A stretch of DNA of 64,000 nucleotides from Mesorhabditis belari (lineage: Eukaryota > Nematoda > Chromadorea > Rhabditida > Rhabditidae), in contig CAUEEP010000789.1 of assembly GCA_958450365.1 (NCBI GenBank), positions 57,513 to 121,512 on the forward strand, in the 5' to 3' direction. The position numbers and the translations under genes are program-made. The notes under the pieces are model-generated. The model made no database searches, was not told the DNA's origin, and saw only the letters and a program-made list of their open reading frames with translations. Within the stretch, counting starts at the first letter, position 1. The number at the start of each line of letters is the position of its first letter. This document shows, piece by piece, positions 35,425 to 45,775 of this stretch.

Positions 35425-36925
35425 CGGCTAATTGTTTGTTGTGCTGCATTAAGAAAAGGCCTCTGCCAGAGAGTTTTCCGGTTTTTTTTTTGACGAAAAA
35501 TGATGTATTTGAAAATGGATTGACGTTCTTTGCTGTTAAAGAACAGAGAAGTTCGTCAGACTTTGGTTTTCTTAAAGTTTGGTGTCTTTTTTCTTAAAGT
35601 TTTCTTTCTATAGAGAATTAGATGATGTTCTTCGTCATTCTAGAAGGTGCATTCAAGGGAAAACTATCGTAATCTCAAGCTTACTGTAAGTTGATATGTT
35701 TTTAAAATTAGGTACCTATTTTCTATATTGGTTGAATGGGTAAAGATGCAGAGGCAGCTGATTATTGATTGGTTTAAATTTAGATTGATTTTAGATTTTA
35801 GATTTTAGGAACACGGTAGATTGATAGAACACGGGATACGATAGCTTTATCCATACGGATTACGGTAGCTCCATACGGATTACGGTAGCTTTTCCAATCT
35901 TTTAGAAAACATCATGGCTTTTGTTCGATCATCTTGGCTAATCATGTGTTTTCAGGATTTTAAATACGATTTTTGAATACTACGCTAAAACTTGAATAAT
36001 TTCAATTTAGGGCTAAACTATTTTCACTCAAAAATACCCTTTCCTGAACTTTCCTTTGGATTGTGCTCTTTTTTAAAAAGTGATGTCATCAGAAAAAAAA
36101 GAAGTGACCAAATTCCTCTACCCGTGCTCATTCCAAAGCTACGTCACCTCCTCCTCTCCCATCTTCATCAATGTTTACTCTCTTTTCTCATCCCTTTTTC
36201 TCTACATCGTTTAATTATTTCTTTCATTCACCTTATCCATTTCGAGGTCACAAGTTTGGGATGTTTTGGGTTTAATTTTGGCTTCACAGATTCGATTAAA
36301 GGCCTTGTTTTGGTGGCCTTCAAGAAAAAGGCAGTTGAACGTCAAAAATCTGTGTTTAATGGGTCCTTGGGTTTAATGGGTCCTTTTCCTTCTACTGTAG
36401 TAACAATCAAATGTAGAACTGATAGCTGATAGTAAGCACTCTAAATAACTTGTCCCTCCTTGTACTCGTATCCCTTTACATCTAGTATTTAGGAGTCGTT
36501 CAATGGCATGTTTCTAGGCCAGGTAGCCTTGTCCGCCTTGACCCTGGTCCATTACTTCGATGGCCCAGGCTTGGCCCTTCCAATGTTGTACAAGATTTAA
36601 ACTTGGTTTCTCATCTGGCTTACTTTCCCTAACTATAAACCTGGTTGGAACAATCCTGTGCCTAGTATTTACTCCAATACTCTGCCAATAAGGCTTCTAA
36701 GCTAACTATTAGGTCATGTAATGTCCAGGTCCAGAACTTGTAGTCCAAATCCGAGCAGAGCTCAGTCAAGAGCAGAGCTGATCCTCTAGGCCAGGCTTAG
36801 TCGGGAAATTTGATCTTAAGACAAAGCTTCAGAATTTTCATTCTAAAGCGTTCACAAGCATGAATAAACTAGATGAGGTGCTTAAAAGTTAATTTAAAAC
36901 ATATAGGTTTTGGGAAAAGATGGTC
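35425..36925. other. About 1.5 kb without a recognised gene
   Basis: A short duplication (CATACGGATTACGGTAGCT) lies at 35852-35890. A 145-codon frame (35992-36429) has hydrophobic stretches but no domain, acceptor or codon bias that persuades me. From about 36500, GC-rich words (GGCCTTGTCCGCC) foreshadow the satellite that follows. Confidence 0.4.
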
Positions 36926-37545
36926 TGGCTTGGCTTGGCCCTTGTCTGGCTTGACTCGGCCCTTGTCTGGCTTGACTTGGCCCTTGTCTAGCTTGACTTG
37001 GCCCTTGCCTGGCTTGGCTTGACCCTTGTCTGGCTTGGCCCTTGTCTGGCTTGGCTTGGTTCTTGTCTGGTTTGGCTTGGCCCTTGTCTGGCTTGACTTG
37101 GCCCTTGTCTGGTTTGGCCCTTGTCTGGCTTAGCCCTTGTCTGGCTTGACTTGGCCCTTGTCTAGCTTGACTTGGCCCTTGCCTGGCTTGGCTTGACCCT
37201 TGTCTGGCATGGCCCTTGTCTGGCACGACTTGGCCCTTGTCTGGTTTGGCCCTTGTCTGGCTTGGCCCTTGTCTGGTTTGACTCGGCCCTTGTCTGGCTT
37301 GACTTGGCCCTTGTCTAGCTTGACTTGGCCCTTGCCTGGCTTGCCTTGACCCTTGTCTGGCTTGGCCCTTGCCTGGCTTGGCTTGACCCTTGTCTGGCTT
37401 GACCCTTGTCTGGCTTGGCCCTTGTCTGGCTTGGCTTGGCCCTTGTCTGGCTTAGCTTGGCCCTTGTCTGGTTTGGCTTGGCCCTTGCCTGGCTTGGCTC
37501 TGGCCTAACCTTGACCAGAAATTTGACCCTAGGACCAGCCCAGGC
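36926..37545. repeat. 20-base satellite, GGCCCTTGTCTGGCTTGACT type
   Basis: About thirty units of 10-21 bases (CTTGGCCCTTGTCTGGCTTG and shorter forms). Two longer blocks are repeated almost exactly (about 36950-37030 and 37140-37210, again at 37295-37350), showing segmental duplication within the array. Frames of the KPDKGQA type are artefacts. Confidence 0.92.
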
Positions 37546-38350
37546 CAAGAGTCATGTTCAAGTCTAGGTCAAGTCTGTGAGCCATGCAGCAAGGGACCAA
37601 TTTTCTGAAAGAACAAATTTTCTCAGCTACTCCAAATCGTAATTCTTTCCGCTGTACGAAAGGTGAAAAGGCACAGGATGACTCTAGCCGATTCGTATCT
37701 AACTAAAGCCATTTGTAGCCATTTTTGGAATCACCGATGAACAAAAATCAACTTAGAAATGGAATTTGCTTTAGTCTCTCTAAAGTCAAATGAGAGTGCA
37801 TCGATGTCTGGGTGTGGTAATTCGTTTTTCACGGCTTTTCCCCATCCCCACTATCGAAAATGAGACTCGGGAAAATGAGAAATTGAAGGGTTTTTGCAGA
37901 TGTAGATCCTTTTTGTTTTGAAATAAGACAACAAATTTCGCAGACAAATTTCTGTTGTCTACACATCTTTGAAACTATAAACGCTAGGTTTTTGTAAAAA
38001 AAAATATAATGTAATGTTCAGTCAACAAAGACATCTTATGGCGATAGTAGCTTTTAACTCCCATCAGCTAATAACTAAATCCCATCAGCTTCTGCACTTT
38101 CGAGCAACTGCAAATGATAGATTCATTTTACTTTACTACTTTTACTTTTACTTTTTTATTTTACTACAATGAATTTGCATTTGACTGCATTCAATTTCAT
38201 TTTAGAAACTTTTAACTTGAAGGAAATTGAAGAGAATTGAAAGTATCTGTAATTTTGAATTCCTAGAAGTACACCTAGTGATTCTTATCAAATTTCGATC
38301 GGTTCTCATCCCCATCATCTCTCCCTTTATCATTCTTTTGCGAACCGTAT
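37546..38350. other. No gene seen
   Basis: AT-rich; a TTTTACTTTTACTTT run lies at 38130-38160. Nothing recognised. Confidence 0.4.
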
Positions 38351-38357
38351 TAGTAGG

Positions 38358-38560
38358 GTTTGGAATAAGCTCTTGTCTTGGACTTGGAATAAGCTCCCGT
38401 CTTGGATTCGGAATAAGCTCCCGTCTTGGACTTGGAATAAGCTCTCGTCTTGGACTTGGAATAAGCTCCCGTCTTGGATTCGGAATAAGCTCTTGTCTTG
38501 GACTTGGAATAAGCTCTCGTCTTGGACTTGGAATAAGCTCCCGTCTGGTATCCTCTCGTC
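38358..38560. repeat. 25-base tandem repeat, eight copies
   Basis: The unit is GGAATAAGCTCCCGTCTTGG plus ACTTG, with the alternatives CTTGTC/CTCGTC and ATTCG. Because 25 is not a multiple of three, all three frames stay open briefly; no protein is implied. Confidence 0.9.
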
Positions 38561-38780
38561 TGTAGGAAAATTGAAAGTATCTGTAAACGAATTAGATCTT
38601 ATTGCCATGTCAAATCTGCCCTATCTTTTTCTTCTTTCTTCAAATCTTTTTGTACCTGTTTTTCCTGTAGTCTTACTGTACCATTTTTTGTTTTCTTTCT
38701 TTTTTTTGTGAAAGTATTGTAGCAGCATATGTTATATGCGGTTATCATTATCTGATTCGCTTCTATTAGCAGCTTCTATT

Positions 38781-39570
38781 CGCCCCTGAATAAAGCATAT
38801 ATATATATGTCGTAGCCGATTAAGGATTTCAGCCGAAGAAGTCTCAGACTTCTTCGGCTAGCCGATTAAGTCTCAAATTTTTTCGCTAGCGAAACCTTCT
38901 TCGGCTAGCCGATTAAGTCTCAAACATGAAATCTTGAGTTATGTATTGACTCAAGTCAATACCACAAACTCAAGCTCTCTAAAAGGCGCTTCAAAGCTAA
39001 AAACGCATTCTAAAGAGTGCGCATTTTATCATACTGTAACCAAAGGCTATGAAAGGGCCCTTTTCGCCATTTTCTATCTGATTCGTCATTTATTTGAAAT
39101 AGAATTGTTTGTTTTTGTAAGTCAATTTGCCCCTTTTTTGGATCATCGATAAAACTTATTTACCACTAATCTGTTTATAATCGAACATAACCCCTGATTT
39201 CAATCCTATTTTTTCTTTTTGTTACTGTGCATTTTTGTTTAAGCTACACTAATTTCTGTTGATCGTTAACCGGCCAAAGAGCTCCTCGTTCTTGACGACT
39301 TTCTTAGGTTTGTCCAAATTGCCTTTGATCCCATGATTGTAAAGCACCTCTTGATTCAATTCAAGAGAGAATAGCACTACAAGTTTTTAGCTTTTAAGCG
39401 CCTTTTTGAGAGCTTGAGTTTGTGGTATTGACTTGAGTCATAGATTTCATTTTTGAGACTTCATCGGCTAGCCGAAGAAGGTTTCGCTAGCGAAAAAAAT
39501 TGAGACTTAATCGGCTAGCCGAAGAAGTCTGAGACTTCTTCGGCTGAAATCCTTAATCGGCTGCGACATA
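38781..39570. mobile_element. Palindromic element next to a retrotransposon tail
   Basis: The inverted ends GTCGTAGCCGATTAAGGATT (38810) and AATCCTTAATCGGCTGCGAC (about 39550) enclose repeated palindromic words (CTTCTTCGGCTAGCCGA, TTTCGCTAGCGAAA) and a second arm pair (CAAGTCAATACCACAAACTC and its complement). The element is about 765 bases with no coding capacity. The left flank is CCTGAATAAAGCATATATAT, the 3' tail of the retrotransposon seen at 12040. Confidence 0.85.
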
Positions 39571-39850
39571 TATATATATATATATATATTATATATAGTA
39601 TATATATAACATCTTGAAAGTTCAAGAAATTTTCACAGAAATCATTGTTTTTGTGAATGAAATTCTTCCTTTCATTTCCTTTTCATTTACCCGATTTGAT
39701 TGCCTTTCTTTCTTTCTTTCTTTCTTTCAAAATAAGTTTTTAATGAAACTTTACCTAAAGCTAGATTCTTTTTGATCCTTTTAACGGAAAAGAAGTTGAG
39801 TATCAATCTTTGCCAGATACTTAAAGTTTATGAACATCTGGCGTAAACTT
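39571..39850. repeat. TA-repeat and TTTC microsatellites
   Basis: (TA)n extends from about 39566 to 39610, and four to five TTTC units lie at 39705-39728. No gene. Confidence 0.7.
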
Positions 39851-40172
39851 CTAGTGTAATGAAATCCATGAAATGAAATCCTTCTAATGCACTGAAATCT
39901 TCATTTTCACGATACCAATTGCTACAAGAAAAGAAATCCAGCGTACCAGAAAGAGTGTGTTTACACTCTTGCAAGAAAAAAATATCTGAGAAGCTGATTG
40001 CCTGTTCCTTCAGGCAAACGTTGCCCTCACCTTGTTCCCTTAGTTGCGTACTTTGTGTTCATTTATAAACACATCCTCTCTAGCGCCATTTTTCTGACTT
40101 ATCTCAAGAAAAAAGAATCAAGTGCACTAGAAAGAATGTGTTTACCAGTGAGCATAAAGTATATTCATTAGC
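39850..40172. repeat. Two hairpin-element copies side by side
   Basis: The first copy (39880-39978) has the arms CTTCTAATGCACTGAAATC and CGTACCAGAAAGAGTGTGTT. The second (40052-40172) has TTGTGTTCATTTATAAACAC, CATCCTCTCTAGCGCC and GTGCACTAGAAAGAATGTGT. They lie in tandem, about 70 bases apart. Confidence 0.7.
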
Positions 40173-40855
40173 TGATTCAATTGCACACTTCAGTTGACCG
40201 AAAATCGTTGTTTTGAAGTCAGTTCTTCGTATACTTCTTTGCAATTCAACCCTTCAAAACATTGTTATTTCCTTTCTTTTTTTTCTTTTCGCACGCTTCA
40301 TTTCATTCGTATATTTCAAGAGGAAAAGCCAGTCTAACCCCCAAAAAATTGTTTCTTTTTCTATTTCCTTTTCCTTTTCTCTTTTTTTTAATGACTTGAA
40401 CTTTATTCTGAACCACATTCTTTTCAAATTCTCATTACAATTCAATTTCACCGAATTTCCGTCGATCTTTCTCAAGAATTCCATGATTTTTTCTGCAATT
40501 CGAATTTCAATTACAGTACTCATCGTTTTTACGAAATCAAATTTCCGATTGTCTGATGATGTACAGAGTTGGATTCAATTTCAGTTGAAAGTTGCTTTTA
40601 GTTGAAAGTTGCTTTCAGTTGAGAGTTGCTTTCAGTTCAAAGTTGCTTTCAGTTCAAAGTTCCAAATTGTTTCAAGGGTCACTAGGGATGCTCACATCTC
40701 CGCCTTTCGTTCCGCCTTTCGAAATGAACCCTAGCTCATTCGATTGGGAAATTTGTCCTGATTCTGAATCTCAAATAAGTGTTGAGGGGGTTGGAAGAGG
40801 GTTTTGGCCATTTTGGCCACAAAGTTCATGATTTTTGAAAGGTTTTTTTGAATTG
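40173..40855. other. No gene seen; 17-base repeat
   Basis: GTTGAAAGTTGCTTTCAGTT type units (five copies) lie at 40583-40660. A 130-codon frame (40213-40605) is low-complexity Phe/Ser-rich with no domain. Confidence 0.5.
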
Positions 40856-40857
40856 CT

Positions 40858-41805
40858 GGCACAGAATTTCTAGCACTATTTTCGTTAAGCTTATACCCAG
40901 TTGCGCTCGCTCAAAAAGTGCCTCGTAGCCTAGTGGTTTTGAACGTGAACATTTGAAGTGAGGCTGATAATAGTTCGATAATAGTTCGATAATTTTTGGC
41001 TGTGGGCTGTGGGCTATGGGCGTCCTATGCATTTTTTTTGCTCCCTCGTTCAAAGCCACTCACAGATAAAGTCTTTACTATCTTGCAAAATGATTTAAAA
41101 GTATAAAATGAAGTATAAAATACGATTTCCAACTTTTTACAACTTATAGATACGTAGCTAGACTTGGAAACATTTTTAAAATTTAAAATTTTGATTTGAT
41201 TTGATTTGATTTGATTGGATTTGATTTGATTTGATTTGCTTTGATCAAATTTTGATCTCTATAATTGTTTATGCTTTTGGCTGCTGTAAACGCAAACGCT
41301 TTCCCGGCTTTCCTGGCTTTCCTAGCTTTCCTGGCTTTCTTGGCTTTCCTGGCTTTTCTAGCTTTCCTGGCTTTCTTGGCTCTCCTGGCTTTCTTAGCTT
41401 TCCTAGCTTTCCTGGCTTTCTTGGCTTTCCTAGCTTTCCTAGCTTTCCTGGCTTTCCCTGCTCTCCTGGCTTTCCTGGCTTTTCTAGCTTTCCTGGCTTT
41501 CCTAGCTCTTACTAGCCTTAAAAATAACTTTTAATCATTTGGCAAAATAGTAAAGACTTTGTCTGTGAGCGGCTTTGAACCAAGGAGCAAAAAAAATGCA
41601 TAGGACGCCCACAGCCGACAGCCCATAGCCGACAGCTCATAGCCGACAGCTCATAGCTGATAGCCCATAGCCGACATTCCATATCCAAAAATTATCCAAC
41701 TATTATCAGTCTCACTTCAAGCAACAGCTTACTCCCAAAACCACTAGGCTACGAAGCACTTTTTGAGCGAGCGCAACTGGGTATAAGCTTGAAAATAGCA
41801 TGCCA
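40858..41805. mobile_element. Foldback element with tRNA-like arms
   Basis: Left arm 40858-41070 and right arm 41555-41805 mirror each other (AAGCTTATACCCAGTTGCGC, CGCTCAAAAAGTGC, CGTAGCCTAGTGGTT, GCGTCCTATGCATTTTTTTT, AAAGTCTTTACTAT). CGTAGCCTAGTGGTT is an A box, and GGTTCAAAGCC near the inner end of the arms resembles a B box. The interior holds a (GATTT)n run (41190-41245) and a nine-base satellite, CTTTCCTGG (41300-41515). In the right arm, GCCGACAGCCCATA is locally repeated. Confidence 0.8.
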
Positions 41806-42635
41806 GAAATTCCGAATATAGTGAATTTTGTCCCTTTTCCTTTTCCCCATAGCTCCATAGATAATGACTCTTCTTTTCACAATTCCACACCGTTTCAATT
41901 TCATTTCTTTTTCCAAGCAATTTCTCAAATTCATTTCAATTCCTTTTTTTAAAGCATTTAGATCATTTTTTAAGTTCATTATCTTGACACCAAAGTTCGA
42001 AATGAATCGTTTTTTTTCCATCAAATTTTATTCCACTTCATTTCCTTGTTTTGAGTGGATTCATTTCTGTGCTCAAATGTGTTTTATAGCTTTAGAAAAT
42101 AAAAATCCTAATAAAATCTATTGTTTAGAATGAGAAAAACTCGTTTTTTTGCCTTTTTCACACATTTGTAGCGGCATTTTTGGCGTACAGTCGCGTAGTC
42201 GTTCACAGTTTTATTAATAATTTGGTGAAAATTCAAAAGATAAACTAAACTATTATAAAGATTTGATAGATCTGAATCTAGTACAGTACAGTACAGTACA
42301 GTAATCTAGTGGAAACTAGTACAAAATTATCGAGAACATTTCTACGAAATGAATAACAAAAGTCCTTAAAAGCTTTAGTTGACACTAAATTTCTTCAAAA
42401 TACAAACGTCAGCTTTCTGGCGCACAAAAACAATTGTTGCTTTGTTGTTTAGAAGATTATATCTAAAGAAATTAAAGCTTATTATTATTATTTCTTATTT
42501 CAAAGATTACTTTCAAATAGTAGTAGTAATTTCGTCAAACAATGAGGTAAATAAACGAGTGAATGCAACTTTTCATGTCGTAAACTTCATGTCAAACTTT
42601 GTCATTCTCTTTGCACTAGAAGCTTCCTTTTTGTT
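41806..42635. other. No gene seen
   Basis: Frames of about 90 codons on both strands are Phe/Ile-rich and unsupported. Four copies of GTACA lie at 42281-42301. Confidence 0.4.
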
Positions 42636-42700
42636 TGACCTTATATGATCTTCAGTGCGCTAGAAAGTATGCGTTTACTTGTAAACACAAAGTAAACCAG
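42636..42700. repeat. Right-arm fragment of the hairpin element
   Basis: AGTGCGCTAGAAAGTATGCG, then TTTACTTGTAAACACAAAGT, without the matching left arm. Confidence 0.55.
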
Positions 42701-42980
42701 CTTGAAGAAGCTTGGAAAATGATCTGGCAATCATGGCAATCATGGCAATGACAATCAAAACGCTCTCAATTCATTTACCGTATTTTCCCTAATTTCTCTA
42801 GCCACTATTTTTGTCTGTTTTTGTTCAACTTTTCAAAATCTATCATATATAATTGATGGTTGTCTGTCCGTCCGTCTGTGCGCATGAAAATTTTCGTCGA
42901 TGAGCAGGTGTGTGGAAGCGCACCGATCTCCAGATCCGACAGTCGTGGATTCGGCTGGGTGTTGTTTTGCTTTTTTTGTG

Positions 42981-43201
42981 AGCGTATTTTCTCTAATAGT
43001 AGTGCGCCCAAGCAAGCCGAGTTGATGATTATTTACGGCTTCCAAAGTTTTTCCAGAAGCTGGACACTCAAATCCCCCACTAGATCTCATCGTCAGCTAC
43101 ATTTTCCGACCCAACATCAATAGGTTCTGATAAGCGGTTCTCGAGATTTCGAGGAATTTAGGCGACGCTCAGGGTGCACTACTATTAGAGAAAATACAGT
43201 A
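42981..43201. mobile_element. 220-base MITE, ends GTATTTTCTCTAATAGTAGT
   Basis: Inverted ends (GTATTTTCTCTAATAGTAGT ... ACTACTATTAGAGAAAATAC) enclose CATCGTCAGCTACATTTTCC and GCGGTTCTCGAGATTTCGAG. A nearly identical copy in the opposite orientation lies at 57927, and a half copy at about 43400-43505 shares CGATAGGTTCTGATAAGCGG. No coding capacity. Flanking sequence upstream (42855-42880) is GTCTGTCC-rich. Confidence 0.88.
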
Positions 43202-43400
43202 ATCGTCATTAGAAAACAAAATACTGAGAAAAAGCCAAAAAACGAAATCACTGGGTGTTCTTGCGGTGTTCTCTGTGCACGCACACAATCGCGCACTTTC
43301 TGGCATAGGGGGTTTAGCCATAGCGAGGTGAGGCAGCTCTCGGTAAGTCGTGTGTCCATCGGATTTCTTGTCGTCTCCATGCTCAAATTTTTCATCGACA
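43202..43400. repeat. Segment with the TGTGCACGCACACAATCGC motif
   Basis: Between two MITE copies, at 43255-43320, GGTGTTCTCTGTGCACGCAC, ACAATCGCGCACTTTCTGGC represents the same core as at 2815 and 56450. Confidence 0.6.
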
Positions 43401-43506
43401 TTCGACATTTTCCGACCCCACATCGATAGGTTCTGATAAGCGGTTCTCGAGATTTCAAGGAATTTAGGCGACGCTCTGGGTGCACTACTATTAGAGCGAA
43501 AATACG
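43401..43506. repeat. Half copy of the 220-base MITE
   Basis: It holds CATCGATAGGTTCTGATAAG through TGCACTACTATTAGAGCGAA; the other half is missing. Confidence 0.75.
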
Positions 43507-44595
43507 GTACCCACTTTTACAAAACATCTAATTCTGTAGAAAAACTAGGATTATAGACGAAAGTTTTAGGTTTTAGTTACTCATTTTTCAAGAGTTCAAC
43601 AAAAGTTTCACCAAAAAAATACCCTTCTGAAGTCTAAAAGAGAGAAAATTCGCAAAAACTTAGAAAAAGACTTTCCTCAGCCATTTCTCATCCTTTGAGC
43701 TCCATTTTGTTTTTACTAAAGAACTCAATTTTTCACAAAATAGTCAAAGAATCTAGAGAATTTGCAATTCTTTTTTTAAAATTTCATTGTTCTTTCAGTT
43801 TTAGTTCCTTCAGTTCTTTCAGTTCTTTCAATTCTTTCAATTCTTTCAGTTCTTTCAGTTTCAGTTCAGTTTTCTTTCAAATTTCCCACAGTTTCCCACA
43901 GTTTTTACGTCAAAATCGTTTAATGTAGCCAAGAAAAAAGCAACAAATTTCACAATTTCAACAAATTTCAACAAATTACATCAAATTTTCGATATTTCGA
44001 CCTATTTGAGCTATTTTCTTTCCTAAAAACTAGCTATTTTTTTGCTAAAGAATGATTTAAATACAATAATTTTCTAAAATAGATGTTTTTTTAACAAAAA
44101 TCCTTTAATCAAAAGTCTATAACTTCTCTAGAACTTCGAATTCCATTGAAACACCAATTTTCAGGCTTAAATTTCATTTTTAAACTTCATTTTTAAATCT
44201 CATTGTTCCATTTCATTCTTTCATTTCATTTTTTCATTTCATTCTTTCATTTTACAAATTCTTTTCTGTTTTGCATTCTCGGGTATTTAGTACTTCTTTT
44301 TTCATTGCCCCAAAAAACCTAATTACTTCGAAATTCAATCTCATCGAGGAATGGATGTGGAAGCTGAGACTCTGGCATCCCCATCCATCAATTTACATCC
44401 ATTACTTTTTGTATGTGTGTGATTTTAGATATCAATTGCCCATTAGCAATTAAATATTCAGTTACCTATTGGATATTCAAATACAACAACCTTTCAGCAG
44501 AATTTTGAAATTCCGTTCAACAGATTTTTTTCAAAAATAAAAATTAAAGATTTTTTTAAAAATTTAAAATTAAAGATTTAAAAAAATCTTTTAAA
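43507..44595. other. No gene seen; T-rich repeats
   Basis: A nine-base repeat (CAGTTCTTT/CAATTCTTT) lies at 43796-43865 and TTTCATTTCATTC repeats at 44205-44255. No coding evidence. Confidence 0.5.
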
Positions 44596-45335
44596 ACCCT
44601 ATGAAATAATAACAAATATTTGTAATCGTTGGATGATCTTTGAAGAGCACAAAGTACTTCAGCGTGTAATTGCTGTTATTGCTGTTGCTGTTATTGCTGT
44701 TACTGTTATTGCTGTTACTGTTATTGCTGTTGCTGTTATTGCTGTTGCTGTTATTGCTGTTGCTGTTATTGCTGTTGCTGTTATTGCTGTTGCTGTTATT
44801 GCTGTTGCCATGTGCAAATGTGTCAGCGATCGCATTTGCGCGCGGATGTGCAGCGCCTCTAACATCACCAGTAACACCAGTAGTCGGAGACAAGCTTTTG
44901 TCCACTTTAGTACAGCAAACTGAATATGGATCGGAAAAGTTCACAATTGTTTTAAAGATTATAATATTTAGGCTTTTTCCCAATTACCAACCAATCAAAT
45001 CAAAATTTTCAATGAAATTGTTTTAGCTTTGACCTTAAAATGGTTTTAGTAAGAAGAAGGCAACAGCAACAGCAACACCAATGACAGCAACAGCAATAAC
45101 AACAACAGCAATAACAGCAACAGCAACAGCAAGAGCAATAACAGCAATAGCAATAACAGCAACAACAACAGCAATAAAAGCAAGAGCAATGACAGCAACA
45201 GCAATGACAGCAACAGCAATAACAGCAAGAGCAATAGCAGCAACAGCAATAACAGCAATTATACGCTGAAGTACTTTGTGCTCTTGAAAGATCATCAAAC
45301 GATTACAAATATTTGTTATTATTTCATAGGGTTTC
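44596..45335. repeat. 740-base foldback whose arms carry a 9-base microsatellite
   Basis: The outer arms mirror each other (ACCCTATGAAATAATAACAA, ATATTTGTAATCGTTGGATG, AAGTACTTCAGCGT). Inside, the left arm has about fifteen units of GCTGTTATT/GCTGTTGCT and the right arm has about twenty units of AACAGCAAT/AACAGCAAC. The central 240 bases include GATCGCATTTGCGCGCGGAT and are not repeated. Poly-Leu, poly-Ala-Val and Ser-Asn frames here are artefacts. Confidence 0.88.
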
Positions 45336-45570
45336 TTTTCGTCATAAAGATAAAGATTTTTATGTTTTTCCAATTTTATTACTTTTCATTGTCCACTTTT
45401 TGAGCTTTCTATAGCTTGGAGGGAAATTTGATTTGATTTGATTCACTTTTTTCTCTTTTTTTCCCGGCCCCCGCCCTCGGAATGAAATTTTGATTACACA
45501 ACATCAAAAATGACTAAACTTTACTCCTTTTTTAACATTTAATCCCGCCTGCATTGATTCTTTGAGCTCA
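45336..45570. other. No gene seen
   Basis: Short spacer with ATTTGATTTGATTTG; nothing recognised. Confidence 0.4.
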
Positions 45571-45572
45571 AA

Positions 45573-45775
45573 TGTAAACAAATCTTTTCTAACACACTCG
45601 TTTCTTCATTTTTCTTCGTCTCATATCACTATATCACTAGAAAAATAGAATTCAAAGCACTAGAAGAGATGTGTTTACCAGTGAGCACAAAGGACACGAT
45701 TCTGTCGATCGGCTGGCACAGAGAAAGCTCAAAGCTCAAGCTAAAGCTCAAAGCTTTCGCTCAATTACTCAATAA
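45573..45775. repeat. Hairpin-element copy plus companion segment
   Basis: The arms GTAAACAAATCTTTTCTAAC and AGCACTAGAAGAGATGTGTT are divergent. The companion follows with GATCGGCTGGCACAGAGAAA and CTCAATTACTCAATAACG. Confidence 0.6.

Noticed and set aside
35992..36429. 145-codon frame as a membrane protein
   Set aside because: Hydrophobicity follows from T-rich sequence; no acceptor, domain or repeat of motif supports it.
36894..37548. KPDKGQA-type repetitive frames on the minus strand
   Set aside because: A 20-base satellite; units are not multiples of three throughout and frames break at random.
40213..40605. 130-codon Phe/Ser-rich frame
   Set aside because: T-rich low-complexity DNA; the opposite strand is open too.
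44670..45373. Poly-Leu, Ala-Val and Ser-Asn frames
   Set aside because: Nine-base microsatellites in a foldback; no protein expected.
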